Assembly (NCBI GenBank): GCA_002315685.1
Contig: DCHX01000029.1
Coordinates: 1-64,000 of the forward strand
Reading direction: 5' to 3'
Source: Ruminococcaceae bacterium UBA1741
Lineage (GTDB): Bacteria; Bacillota; Clostridia; Oscillospirales; Acutalibacteraceae
Length of the DNA stretch: 64,000 bases
The notes beneath the pieces were generated by a model. The model saw only the letters and a list, made by a program, of their open reading frames with translations. It had not been told where the DNA came from and did no database searches. Made by a program: the position numbers and the translations under genes. How positions within the stretch are numbered: the stretch's first letter is position 1; every line of letters starts with the position of its first letter. Below are positions 1 through 7,431 of the stretch, in pieces.

Positions 1-2621
1 GCCTGAGCTGCTGCAAGGCGTGCAATCGGAACACGGAAAGGTGAGCAAGATACATAGTCAAGACCGATCTGATGGCAGAACTCGATAGAAGACGGGTCGC
101 CACCGTGCTCACCGCAGATACCGCAGTGAAGTTCAGGACGGGTAGCCTTACCGTTCTTAACAGCTAAATCCATAAGTTGTCCAACACCGGTTGTGTCAAG
201 ACGAGCGAACGGATCGGACTCGAAAATCTTATTAGAATAGTAGCTTGGCAAGAACTTACCGGCATCATCACGGCTGAAACCGAATGTCATCTGGGTCAAG
301 TCGTTAGTACCGAAGCAGAAGAATTCAGCCTCAGTAGCAATAGCACTTGCGGTAAGAGCGGCACGAGGAATTTCAATCATAGTACCAACCTCATATTTAA
401 GGTCAGAACCGGCAGCCTTAATTACTTCGTCAGCAGTAGCAACAACTACATCCTTAACGAATTTAAGCTCTTTAACTTCGCAAGCCAACGGAATCATAAT
501 TTCAGGAACGATATTCCAGTCAGCGTGTTTCTTTGATATAGCAAGAGCAGCCTTAATAACAGCCTTAGTTTGCATCTTTGCAATTTCAGGATAGGTAACT
601 GCAAGACGGCAACCACGGTGTCCCATCATTGGGTTGAATTCGTGGAGGTCAGAGCAAAGCTGCTTAATTTGAGCAACAGTCTTACCCTGTGCCTTGGCAA
701 GAATTTCGATATCAGCTTCTTCGGTTGGAACAAATTCGTGAAGCGGAGGATCTAAGAAACGGATAGTTACAGGGTAACCGCCTAATGCTTCGAACAAGCC
801 TTCAAAGTCAGCTTGTTGCATTGGTTCGATCTTATCAAGAGCCTTTTCACGCTCTTCAACGGTTTCAGCACAAATCATTTCACGGAAAGCATCAATTCTG
901 CCTTCGCCGAAGAACATATGCTCGGTACGGCAAAGACCGATACCTTGTGCGCCGAGTTCAGCAGCACGCTGAGCATCAGCAGGAGTATCAGCATTTGTAC
1001 GAACAGCGAGCTTCTTATACTTATCGGCAAGCTTCATAATTCTGCCGAAGTAACCGCTGTTAGGATCAGCAGGAACGGTTGGGATAATCATATCATAGAT
1101 ATTACCGGTAGAACCGTCAAGTGAAAGGCCGTCGCCTTCCTTAAATGTCTTACCTGCAAGAGTGAATTGCTTGTTTTCTTCATCCATCTTAATTTCGCCG
1201 CAACCGGAAACGCAGCAGGTACCCATACCACGAGCAACAACGGCAGCGTGAGAGGTTTGTCCGCCACGAACGGTTAAGATACCCTGAGCATATTTCATAC
1301 CCTCGATATCTTCCGGAGAGGTTTCAAGACGAACGAGGATAACCTTTTCGCCTGCTTTACCCTTCTCGGCAGCATCCTCTGCGGTAAATACAATCTTACC
1401 GGCAGCAGCACCGGGAGAAGCGGCAATACCCTTACCTACAACATTATTCTTATCGGCATCTTTAAGAGCCTTTACATCAAAGGTCGGGTGGAGAAGCATA
1501 TCGAGACTCTTTGCATCAATTTGCATAAGAGCTTCTTCTTCGGAAATCATACCTTCGTCAATAAGGTCGCAAGCTATCTTAATAGCAGCGGCAGCGGTAC
1601 GCTTACCGTTACGGGTTTGAAGCATATAGAGGTTACCGTGTTCAACAGTAAATTCCATATCCTGCATATCACGGTAGTGATTTTCAAGGATAGAGCAAAC
1701 TTCGTTAAACTTAGCAAAAGCCTCGGGGAATTTGTCAGCCATTTCAGCAATCGGCATAGGAGTACGAACGCCGGCAACAACATCTTCGCCTTGTGCATTT
1801 GTTAAGAATTCGCCCATAAGACCTTTTTCACCGGTAGCAGGGTTACGGGTAAATGCAACACCGGTACCGCAATCTTCGCCCATATTACCGAATGCCATTG
1901 ATTGAACATTAACAGCAGTACCCCAAGAATAAGGGATGTCGTGGTCCATACGGTAAATGTTTGCACGGGGGTTGTCCCAAGAACGGAAAACAGCCTTGAT
2001 AGCAGCAAATAACTGTTCCTTAGGATCATTGGGGAAGTCAGTACCTAATTGCTTCTTATATTCAGACTTAAACTGATTAGCAAGTTCTTTAAGGTCATCG
2101 GCGGTAAGCTCAACATCGAATTCAACGCCCTTCTTTGCCTTCATTTCGTCAATAAGCTTTTCAAAATACTTCTTACCGACTTCCATTACGACGTCAGAGA
2201 ACATTTGGATGAAACGACGATAGCAGTCCCAAGCCCAACGGGGGTTGTTTGATTGTTCTGCAATTACATTAACAACATCTTCATTAAGACCGAGGTTTAA
2301 GATGGTATCCATCATACCCGGCATTGATGCACGAGCACCGGAACGAACAGAAACTAAAAGAGGATTTTTCTTATCGCCGAACTTTTTGCCGGTAATAGCT
2401 TCCATCTTTTCGATGTTCTCCATAATTTCTGCTTGGATATCAGCGTTGATCTGACGGCCGTCTTCATAGTACTGTGTGCAAGCTTCGGTAGAAATAGTGA
2501 AACCCTGTGGAACAGGAAGACCGATTTTGGTCATTTCTGCAAGGTTAGCACCCTTACCGCCTAAAAGCTCACGCATAGAAGCATCGCCTTCGCTGAAAAG
2601 GTAAACATACTTGTGACTCAT
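1..2621 (-). CDS. ppdK: Pyruvate, phosphate dikinase (C-terminus cut by window edge)
   Basis: Interconverts pyruvate, ATP and phosphate with phosphoenolpyruvate, AMP and pyrophosphate in the cytoplasm; in anaerobes it often works in glycolysis. The frame reads 873 codons from ATG at 2621 and is still open at base 1, ending in an IARLAAAQ stretch, so only a few residues are missing relative to the usual length of about 875. The N-terminal ATP-grasp part has GGKGANLAEM and SVRSGARASMPGMMDT. The swivelling phosphohistidine is in GGQTSHAAV (His458), and the PEP/pyruvate barrel ends with LHCGICGEHGG (Cys833/Cys836). An AGGAGGT ribosome site precedes the ATG. It appears monocistronic, with a hairpin-forming AT-rich leader. 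Identity is very secure. Confidence 0.97.
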   Translation of the reverse strand, partial: MSHKYVYLFSEGDASMRELLGGKGANLAEMTKIGLPVPQGFTISTEACTQYYEDGRQINADIQAEIMENIEKMEAITGKKFGDKKNPLLVSVRSGARASMPGMMDTILNLGLNEDVVNVIAEQSNNPRWAWDCYRRFIQMFSDVVMEVGKKYFEKLIDEMKAKKGVEFDVELTADDLKELANQFKSEYKKQLGTDFPNDPKEQLFAAIKAVFRSWDNPRANIYRMDHDIPYSWGTAVNVQSMAFGNMGEDCGTGVAFTRNPATGEKGLMGEFLTNAQGEDVVAGVRTPMPIAEMADKFPEAFAKFNEVCSILENHYRDMQDMEFTVEHGNLYMLQTRNGKRTAAAAIKIACDLIDEGMISEEEALMQIDAKSLDMLLHPTFDVKALKDADKNNVVGKGIAASPGAAAGKIVFTAEDAAEKGKAGEKVILVRLETSPEDIEGMKYAQGILTVRGGQTSHAAVVARGMGTCCVSGCGEIKMDEENKQFTLAGKTFKEGDGLSLDGSTGNIYDMIIPTVPADPNSGYFGRIMKLADKYKKLAVRTNADTPADAQRAAELGAQGIGLCRTEHMFFGEGRIDAFREMICAETVEEREKALDKIEPMQQADFEGLFEALGGYPVTIRFLDPPLHEFVPTEEADIEILAKAQGKTVAQIKQLCSDLHEFNPMMGHRGCRLAVTYPEIAKMQTKAVIKAALAISKKHADWNIVPEIMIPLACEVKELKFVKDVVVATADEVIKAAGSDLKYEVGTMIEIPRAALTASAIATEAEFFCFGTNDLTQMTFGFSRDDAGKFLPSYYSNKIFESDPFARLDTTGVGQLMDLAVKNGKATRPELHCGICGEHGGDPSSIEFCHQIGLDYVSCSPFRVPIARLAAAQ

Positions 2622-2663
2622 TACGAATCAACCTCCTAAAAATAATATACGAAATAAAAAATA

Positions 2664-2691
2664 ATTCGAAAAAATAATATATTATTCGAAT
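2664..2691 (-). promoter_or_regulatory. AT-rich inverted repeat in the ppdK leader
   Basis: ATTCGAA (2664-2670) and TTCGAAT (2685-2691) are perfect inverted arms around a self-complementary AATAATATATTATT core, upstream of the ppdK ribosome site on the minus strand. A TATAAT-like element lies further upstream (forward ATTATA near 2701). The repeat could be a protein operator or an mRNA hairpin. It resembles no riboswitch I know. Confidence 0.35.
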
Positions 2692-2772
2692 ATTCAAGTT
2701 ATTATACCAAATTATCGGTAAAAAATAAAGCATTTTTTTAATATTGATGAAAATTTAGGTAAAAACCGAAAA

Positions 2773-2798
2773 AAAGACGGAAATTTTCCGCCTTTTTT
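2773..2798 (-). terminator. Terminator downstream of the pantothenate transporter gene
   Basis: A short hairpin (CGGAAA-T-TTTCCG core, extended by GAC/GCC-type flanks) is bordered by A and T runs on both sides. In the minus direction it is followed by a T run of seven, just after the stop codon at 2807, so it probably ends the coaX-panT transcript before ppdK. Confidence 0.6.
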
Positions 2799-2806
2799 AT
2801 ATATTG

Positions 2807-3394
2807 TTATGAATTTGTATATCTCTTTGTAGCTTTTATAACCCTCATAATCGAAGGAGAAAAAATAATATTTATCAAAAGTTCGATAACAAAGTTTATT
2901 CCCACAAGCCCGATTATTACATAAACGAGTATATTTGTTCCGTTAGCCCATTGATACATTACGTCATTAAAGCCTAAAAAAGCAAAAATCAAAAACACAC
3001 CCGTATTGACAATAGGAGCGGTAAGTGCACCCACAACGGTGCCGAGCGTGATATTTTTTCTTGCGATTTTATTAGAAAGCAAACCCGAAACAAAACCGCA
3101 TAGAAAACCTTTTGTAAGGCATAAAGCAAGTAAAATAAGGGGAGAAACATTAAATAAAACATTTCCGCCCAAATCAACACCTACCATAGCGGCAAGATAA
3201 GTGATTATACCGAACACAAGTCCCAAATATCCGCTGTATTTAGGGCCGTACATAACGCCGATCAGCACTATCGGTATAAGCACTAACGAAAGATTAAATG
3301 TTCCTATTTTTACGAAATAACTGATGATTTGCAAAACAACGGTTACAGCCGTAAAAATTGCCAAAACGGCAACCTTTGATGATTTTGTTTTCAT
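2807..3394 (-). CDS. ECF transporter S component, probably pantothenate-specific (PanT-like)
   Basis: Small integral membrane protein of 195 residues with about six hydrophobic segments. It has the ECF S-component hallmark near its N terminus, an AxxxA motif (AIFTA) in the first helix, which contacts the shared EcfT subunit. Such proteins bind a vitamin and work with the general EcfAA'T module, not seen in this window. It follows the pantothenate kinase gene by 72 bases on the same strand, so pantothenate is the likely substrate; this rests on context. The ATG at 3394 was chosen over an upstream in-frame ATG at 3436 because a good GGAGGAAT site lies just before it. Other vitamins remain possible. 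Confidence 0.75.
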   Translation of the reverse strand: MKTKSSKVAVLAIFTAVTVVLQIISYFVKIGTFNLSLVLIPIVLIGVMYGPKYSGYLGLVFGIITYLAAMVGVDLGGNVLFNVSPLILLALCLTKGFLCGFVSGLLSNKIARKNITLGTVVGALTAPIVNTGVFLIFAFLGFNDVMYQWANGTNILVYVIIGLVGINFVIELLINIIFSPSIMRVIKATKRYTNS

Positions 3395-3466
3395 TCTAAA
3401 TTCCTCCGATACTATTCCTAAAAGGATACAGTTCATTAAAATTATTTTACCGCAAAAGCGGGAAAT

Positions 3467-4231
3467 TTATTTATTCTTTTCGTAAATTATTTTAAGACCG
3501 TCAAGCAACAAATTCTCGTTGTAGATAATTTCGTTGTCGCAATACTTAATGATTTGCTTTGAAAGACCGCCCGTTGCGACAACCGAAGCATCTTCGTTTA
3601 ATTCTTCCTTCATCTTGTAAATAAGACCGTCAATCATAGATGCGGTGCCCAAAACAAGTCCCGATTTCATACTGTCAACAGTATTTTTACCGATAGCAGA
3701 TGTCGGAGCGGTAATGTCAATAGAAGGAAGCTGTGCGGTATGTTCGCTAAGAGCATTAAGGGTAAGCTTTAAGCCGGCACCTATCGAGCAACCGATAAAT
3801 GAACCGTCGGCATCTATAACACTTATGGTAGTAGCCGTCCCCATATCAATAACAATACAAGGCAGGGTGTACTCCGCAATAGCACCGACAGCACCGGCTA
3901 CCATATCGGCACCAAGCTGAGAAGGATTATCAATTTTAATATTAAGACCGGTTTTCACACCGGGGCCTACACGAAGGGGAACAACCTCACAAATATTCGA
4001 TAATGCCTTGCAGATAGCCGATTCAACAGTAGGTACAACCGAAGCTATAATACAGTCCTCAATATCGTGAATGCTTCTTCCGTGCAAAGATAAAATATTA
4101 TGAATTTGCGAAGCGTATTGGTCGCTTGTAATACGGTTGTCGGTGGCAAGTCGAGCGGTAAATGACATAGTATCGCCCTCGAAAACACCAAGCGTTAAAT
4201 TTGAATTTCCAATGTCTATTGCAAGTAACAT
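3467..4231 (-). CDS. coaX: Type III pantothenate kinase
   Basis: Phosphorylates pantothenate in the first step of coenzyme A synthesis, in the cytoplasm. The 254-residue length is normal for the CoaX family. The acetate-kinase/hsp70-type nucleotide fold is shown by the N-terminal phosphate loop DIGNSNLTLG, the substrate loop GADMVAGAVGA, and the second phosphate motif DMGTATTISVID. The C terminus has the family's VATGGL adenosine motif. It is first in a two-gene unit with the ECF S component, has its own promoter at 4261-4289 on the minus strand, and is divergent from rpsF. Unlike types I and II, CoaX enzymes are not feedback-inhibited by CoA (family knowledge). Confidence 0.96.
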   Translation of the reverse strand: MLLAIDIGNSNLTLGVFEGDTMSFTARLATDNRITSDQYASQIHNILSLHGRSIHDIEDCIIASVVPTVESAICKALSNICEVVPLRVGPGVKTGLNIKIDNPSQLGADMVAGAVGAIAEYTLPCIVIDMGTATTISVIDADGSFIGCSIGAGLKLTLNALSEHTAQLPSIDITAPTSAIGKNTVDSMKSGLVLGTASMIDGLIYKMKEELNEDASVVATGGLSKQIIKYCDNEIIYNENLLLDGLKIIYEKNK

Positions 4232-4260
4232 ACACTTTCCCCTTTTCTTCGGATGTATGT

Positions 4261-4289
4261 ATTATAATATAATCGGTTCTCAAAATCAA
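4261..4289 (-). promoter_or_regulatory. SigA-type promoter for coaX
   Basis: On the minus strand TTGATT (forward 4284-4289) is separated by 17 bases from TATAAT (forward 4261-4266), about 30 bases upstream of the coaX ATG. It sits back to back with the rpsF promoter. Confidence 0.75.
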
Positions 4290-4299
4290 TAAAAAATTG

Positions 4300-4328
4300 T
4301 TGACTTAACGGCGTAATCTTGTTATAAT
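4300..4328 (+). promoter_or_regulatory. SigA-type promoter for rpsF-ssb-rpsR
   Basis: TTGACT (4300-4305), a 17-base spacer and a perfect TATAAT (4323-4328). The transcript would carry a leader of about 80 bases before the rpsF start. Confidence 0.85.
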
Positions 4329-4360
4329 ATCAGTTGCTAATTTAATTTTTGTATAAATTT

Positions 4361-4410
4361 AGCTCCTTGTTTTCCTGAATTTAGGGAAACCATTTGTCCA
4401 AAAGGAGGTG
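4361..4410 (+). promoter_or_regulatory. Structured rpsF leader that can pair with the ribosome site
   Basis: CTCCTT (4363-4368) is complementary to AAGGAG of the rpsF ribosome site (4402-4407). Between them TTTCC (4371-4375) pairs with GGAAA (4385-4389) as an inner hairpin. The arrangement could shut off rpsF translation when folded. S6:S18-binding leaders are known upstream of rpsF in many bacteria, but I cannot show that this leader carries the protein-binding consensus, so autoregulation is inference. Confidence 0.45.
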
Positions 4411-4417
4411 CAACGAA

Positions 4418-4699
4418 ATGACAGCTAAGTATGAAAGCACTCTTATCTTTTCTGTAAAGGACGGCGAAGAAAACGCTACCGCATTAAAAGAAAAGTTTAA
4501 TGAGTTGATTGCTAAAAACGGCACTGTTGATGGCGTTGACGATTGGGGCAAGCGTCGTCTTGCTTATCTTATCAACGACGAAGCAGAAGGCTATTATGTA
4601 TTCTATACATTTACTGCCGAGCCGAATTTCCCTGCTGAGCTTGAGCGTATCGCAGGAATTACCGATGGCGTTCTTCGTGTAATGACCATCAAAAAATAA
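4418..4699 (+). CDS. rpsF: 30S ribosomal protein S6
   Basis: Primary component of the platform of the small ribosomal subunit, pairing with S18. The 93-residue product has the S6 features: a first strand YESTLIFSV, the VDDWGKRRLAYLIN segment and a C-terminal ITDGVLRVMTI strand. The ATG at 4418 follows an excellent AAAGGAGG site; an upstream in-frame reading lacks homology. It is followed 15 bases later by ssb and then rpsR, the classic rpsF-ssb-rpsR order. Control probably involves the leader that pairs with its ribosome site. Confidence 0.97.
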   Translation: MTAKYESTLIFSVKDGEENATALKEKFNELIAKNGTVDGVDDWGKRRLAYLINDEAEGYYVFYTFTAEPNFPAELERIAGITDGVLRVMTIKK

Positions 4700-4714
4700 T
4701 GGAGGCATAGAACT

Positions 4715-5140
4715 ATGTTCAATCTTGTAGTTTTAACAGGTCGCCTTACTGCCGACCCGGAACTTAAAACCACTCCTAACGGAATTTCCGTTACATCTTT
4801 CTCCATTGCGGTTAGTCGTCGTTACCGTGCGGGTGAGGAATCACAGGCTGATTTTATCAACATTGTTGCGTGGCGCCAAACTGCTGAATTTATTACTAAA
4901 TATTTCAAAAAGGGCAGTATGATTGGCATCGAGGGCTCAATTCAAACCCGTCGTTATGCCGACAAGAACGGCAATAACCGTACCGCATTTGAGATTGTTG
5001 CCAATAATGTCCAGTTTGTTGAATCTAAAAGAGACGGCGCTTCTGTGCCGACTGCCGAGGCAACCGAGTCTTTTTCTAATGCCACCGCTAACGACTTTGC
5101 CGAAATTGACGGCGGTATGGATGACGATTTGCCATTTTAA
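4715..5140 (+). CDS. ssb: Single-stranded DNA-binding protein
   Basis: Binds single-stranded DNA during replication and repair, normally as a tetramer. The 141 residues hold an N-terminal OB fold (MFNLVVLTGRLTADPELK, FINIVAWRQTAEF, YADKNGNNRTAFEIVA), a short variable acidic linker, and the conserved acidic tip ending DDDLPF that docks partner proteins. It lies between rpsF and rpsR with ribosome site GGAGG, so DNA-binding protein and ribosomal proteins are co-transcribed. Nothing is missing; the linker is shorter than in Bacillus SsbA. Confidence 0.97.
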   Translation: MFNLVVLTGRLTADPELKTTPNGISVTSFSIAVSRRYRAGEESQADFINIVAWRQTAEFITKYFKKGSMIGIEGSIQTRRYADKNGNNRTAFEIVANNVQFVESKRDGASVPTAEATESFSNATANDFAEIDGGMDDDLPF

Positions 5141-5180
5141 TTCAACAAATACCAAAATCTTTTAAGGAGGATACTTTTCA

Positions 5181-5420
5181 ATGGAAAAGACTGATAGACC
5201 GCTTCACAGAAAGCCAAGAAAGAAAGTTTGTCATTTTTGTGCTGACCGTGTTGAAGAAATTGATTATAAGGATGTTGCAAAGCTTCGTAAATTTGTTTCT
5301 GAGCGTGCGAAGATTCTTCCTCGCAGAGCAACAGGTACTTGTGCAAAGCATCAAAGAGAGCTTACAACTGCTATTAAGCGTGCTCGCCAAGTAGCATTAC
5401 TTCCTTATTCAAACGACTGA
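5181..5420 (+). CDS. rpsR: 30S ribosomal protein S18 (zinc-type, Met-Glu N terminus)
   Basis: Partner of S6 in the small subunit platform. The 79 residues include the zinc-type cysteines in [10 protein letters not shown] and [10 protein letters not shown], and the C-terminal [10 protein letters not shown] signature. The start at 5181 follows a strong AAGGAGG site; no alternative start exists between it and the conserved core. The resulting N terminus begins Met-Glu-Lys, so methionine removal to expose an alanine is not expected. This is unusual beside the RimI-type enzyme encoded at 44447-45313, whose textbook substrate is an S18 N-terminal alanine. rpsR is last in its operon and is followed by a perfect terminator. 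Confidence 0.97.
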   Translation: MEKTDRPLHRKPRKKVCHFCADRVEEIDYKDVAKLRKFVSERAKILPRRATGTCAKHQRELTTAIKRARQVALLPYSND

Positions 5421-5426
5421 TGTTTT

Positions 5427-5456
5427 ATCGCAGACTGAATCGTCTGCGATTTTTTT
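5427..5456 (+). terminator. Rho-independent terminator of rpsF-ssb-rpsR
   Basis: Nine-base perfect stem ATCGCAGAC (5427-5435) / GTCTGCGAT (5442-5450), six-base loop, followed by a T run to 5456. Confidence 0.93.
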
Positions 5457-5457
5457 A

Positions 5458-5493
5458 TGTAAAATATGGTTGTATTTTGTTGTAAAATATGGT
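5458..5493 (+). repeat. Two 13-base direct repeats at a promoter
   Basis: TGTAAAATATGGT occurs at 5458-5470 and again at 5481-5493, exactly 23 bases (about two DNA turns) apart. The first copy runs into the -35 element and the second abuts the -10 of the promoter at 5470-5498. The spacing suits a dimeric regulator binding one face of the helix. Confidence 0.5.
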
Positions 5494-5498
5494 ATTAT
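5470..5498 (+). promoter_or_regulatory. Promoter for the E2/CAT-fold gene
   Basis: TTGTAT (5470-5475), 17-base spacer, TATTAT (5493-5498). It is embedded in the 13-base direct repeats. Transcription would begin about 60 bases upstream of the start codon at 5566. Confidence 0.5.
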
Positions 5499-5565
5499 TC
5501 ATTAGTACATATATTTAATATATAGGCATATATCATTTATTATTTTTTGGTTATGGGGTGATTAT

Positions 5566-6408
5566 ATGAGATCGGACGGAAAACGCCTTAGACATGCGGA
5601 TCCTATGTACACCGTGGCAGCTCATGTAATGGATAAGCGAACTGACTCTATGAATATGATTACTATTGATATTCCGATTGAGCCTATTCAAAGCTATATT
5701 AACGAAAAGCGCAAAGAGAATGTTAATATCAGTCATATGTCGGTTATACTTACCGCTTTTTTGCATACTCTTGCGGAGTATCCCGAGCTTAATCGTTTCG
5801 TGGTAAACTCTAATATTTATGCAAGAAACGAAGTTGCAATTTCGATGGTTGTTCTGAAAGCCGGAAAGACCGATAACGGAACTATGGCTAAACTCTATCT
5901 TGAACCTGATGATAATATTTTCGAGGTTGAAAATAAAATCGGCGAATTTATCGAAAAGAACAGAAATACGCCTGAGGATAACGGAACAGAAAAGATGATA
6001 AGACTTCTTCTCGGAATTCCGGGTGTTCTTCGTATCGGTGTTAAGCTTTTCAAGTTTCTTGATAAGCACGGTATTATGCCCAAAGCGGTTGTTGATATGT
6101 CGCCGTTCCATAATACCCTTGTAATTTCAAACTTGGCTTCTATTCGTACAAATCATATTTATCATCATATTTATGATTTCGGTACTACGAGTATAATGAT
6201 TACTATGGGTAATTCAAGAGAGGTTGCCAAACGCAAGGGCGGAGAAATCGTATTTGAAAAATGTATGCCGCTTGGCGTTGTAATGGATGAGAGAATTTGC
6301 TCGGGTAGTTATTTTGCTATTGCTTTCCGTAAGATGCAACATCTGCTTAGTAATCCGAGTTTGCTCGAAGAAAAGCCAAAAGAAGTAAAGAAAGACGAGT
6401 CGCTTTGA
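5566..6408 (+). CDS. E2/chloramphenicol-acetyltransferase-fold protein, catalytic residues replaced
   Basis: The 280-residue product resembles the catalytic domain of 2-oxoacid dehydrogenase E2 acyltransferases (CAT fold): an ISHMSVILTAFLHTLAEYPELNRF segment early on, a PFHNTLVISNLASI strand, and a late segment aligning with the active-site loop. No lipoyl or E1/E3-binding domain precedes it and no E1 or E3 gene is nearby. E2 enzymes carry DHRxxDG at the active site; here the equivalent is D241-E-R-I-C-S-G247, so both the catalytic histidine and the second aspartate appear lost. It may be a scaffold or may use other chemistry. A GGGGTG ribosome site supports ATG 5566. Function unknown; fold assignment moderately sure. 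Confidence 0.65.
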   Translation: MRSDGKRLRHADPMYTVAAHVMDKRTDSMNMITIDIPIEPIQSYINEKRKENVNISHMSVILTAFLHTLAEYPELNRFVVNSNIYARNEVAISMVVLKAGKTDNGTMAKLYLEPDDNIFEVENKIGEFIEKNRNTPEDNGTEKMIRLLLGIPGVLRIGVKLFKFLDKHGIMPKAVVDMSPFHNTLVISNLASIRTNHIYHHIYDFGTTSIMITMGNSREVAKRKGGEIVFEKCMPLGVVMDERICSGSYFAIAFRKMQHLLSNPSLLEEKPKEVKKDESL

Positions 6409-6428
6409 TAAAAAATTATCAAAATAAC

Positions 6429-6457
6429 TTGTTTTTGCAGTGTTAGTGGTATATAAT
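6429..6457 (+). promoter_or_regulatory. Promoter for fba
   Basis: TTGTTT (6429-6434), 17-base spacer, perfect TATAAT (6452-6457), 31 bases before the fba start codon. Confidence 0.7.
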
Positions 6458-6488
6458 AATTGTATTAAACTTAAAGGAGTAAAAAATT

Positions 6489-7352
6489 ATGTTAGTTTCT
6501 GCAAAAGAAATGCTGACAAAAGCAAAAAAAGAAAAATACGCCGTAGGTCAGTTCAACATCAACAATCTTGAATGGACCAAGGCTGTTCTTTTGACAGCAC
6601 AAGAGTTGAATTCGCCTGTTATTTTGGGTGTATCTGAGGGTGCTGGCAAATATATGTGCGGTTACACCACGGTTGTCGGTATGGTTAAGGGAATGATAAA
6701 CGAACTTGGAATTACCGTTCCGGTTGCGCTTCATCTTGACCACGGCTCATACGAGGGTGCTAAAAAATGTATTGAAGCAGGATTTTCTTCCGTAATGTTT
6801 GACGGCTCTCATTACCCGATTGAAGAAAATATCGCTAAAACAAAAGAATTGGTTGAAACCTGCAATAAGTTAGGTCTTTCTCTTGAAGCTGAGGTTGGTG
6901 CTATCGGCGGAGAAGAAGACGGCGTTATCGGCGGCGGTGAAGTTGCCGACCCTAAGGAATGTAAAATGATTGCCGATTTGGGCGTTACAATGCTTGCTGC
7001 CGGTATCGGTAATATTCACGGTAAGTATCCTGAAAATTGGGCAGGACTTTCATTTGATACTTTGGATGCTATCCAACAGCTTACCGGCGAAATGCCACTC
7101 GTTCTTCACGGCGGTACCGGTATTCCTGCCGATATGATTAAAAAGGCTATTTCTTTGGGTGTTTCAAAGATAAATGTTAATACCGAATGTCAATTAAGCT
7201 TTGCCGCTGCTACCCGTAAGTATGTAGAAGAGGGCAAGGATTTGCAGGGTAAGGGCTTTGACCCGAGAAAGCTTTTGGCTCCCGGCTTTGACGCTATTAA
7301 GGAAACCGTTAAGGAAAAAATGGAACTGTTCGGTTCGATAGGAAAAGCTTAA
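6489..7352 (+). CDS. fba: Class II fructose-bisphosphate aldolase
   Basis: Zinc-dependent cleavage of fructose 1,6-bisphosphate to dihydroxyacetone phosphate and glyceraldehyde 3-phosphate in glycolysis. The 287-residue length fits the short class IIA type of Firmicutes. Zinc and catalytic motifs are visible: HLDHGS near residue 80, EAEVGAIGGEEDG, GNIHGKYP, and the phosphate loop LVLHGGTGIP, then INVNTE. The AAAGGAG ribosome site and own promoter make it a single-gene unit, closed by a long shared terminator opposite the phosphohexomutase gene. GatY/KbaY-type tagatose aldolases are related, but the context favours glycolysis. Confidence 0.95.
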   Translation: MLVSAKEMLTKAKKEKYAVGQFNINNLEWTKAVLLTAQELNSPVILGVSEGAGKYMCGYTTVVGMVKGMINELGITVPVALHLDHGSYEGAKKCIEAGFSSVMFDGSHYPIEENIAKTKELVETCNKLGLSLEAEVGAIGGEEDGVIGGGEVADPKECKMIADLGVTMLAAGIGNIHGKYPENWAGLSFDTLDAIQQLTGEMPLVLHGGTGIPADMIKKAISLGVSKINVNTECQLSFAAATRKYVEEGKDLQGKGFDPRKLLAPGFDAIKETVKEKMELFGSIGKA

Positions 7353-7359
7353 TATTTGC

Positions 7360-7431
7360 TATAAACAATAATAAAATCCACTGTTCAAACGAACAGTGGA
7401 TTTTGTGCTATATAATTGCAGTATTGTTTAT
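7360..7431. terminator. Bidirectional terminator between fba and the phosphohexomutase gene
   Basis: A perfect 14-base stem AAAATCCACTGTTC (7373-7386) / GAACAGTGGATTTT (7391-7404) with a four-base loop serves both converging genes. It is enclosed by a second inverted pair, TATAAACAAT-type arms near 7360-7370 and 7421-7431, so the whole segment can fold as a nested structure. Confidence 0.92.

Noticed and set aside
177..2454. Plus-strand open frames across ppdK
   Set aside because: They are shadows of the minus-strand dikinase gene, without ribosome sites or recognisable domains.
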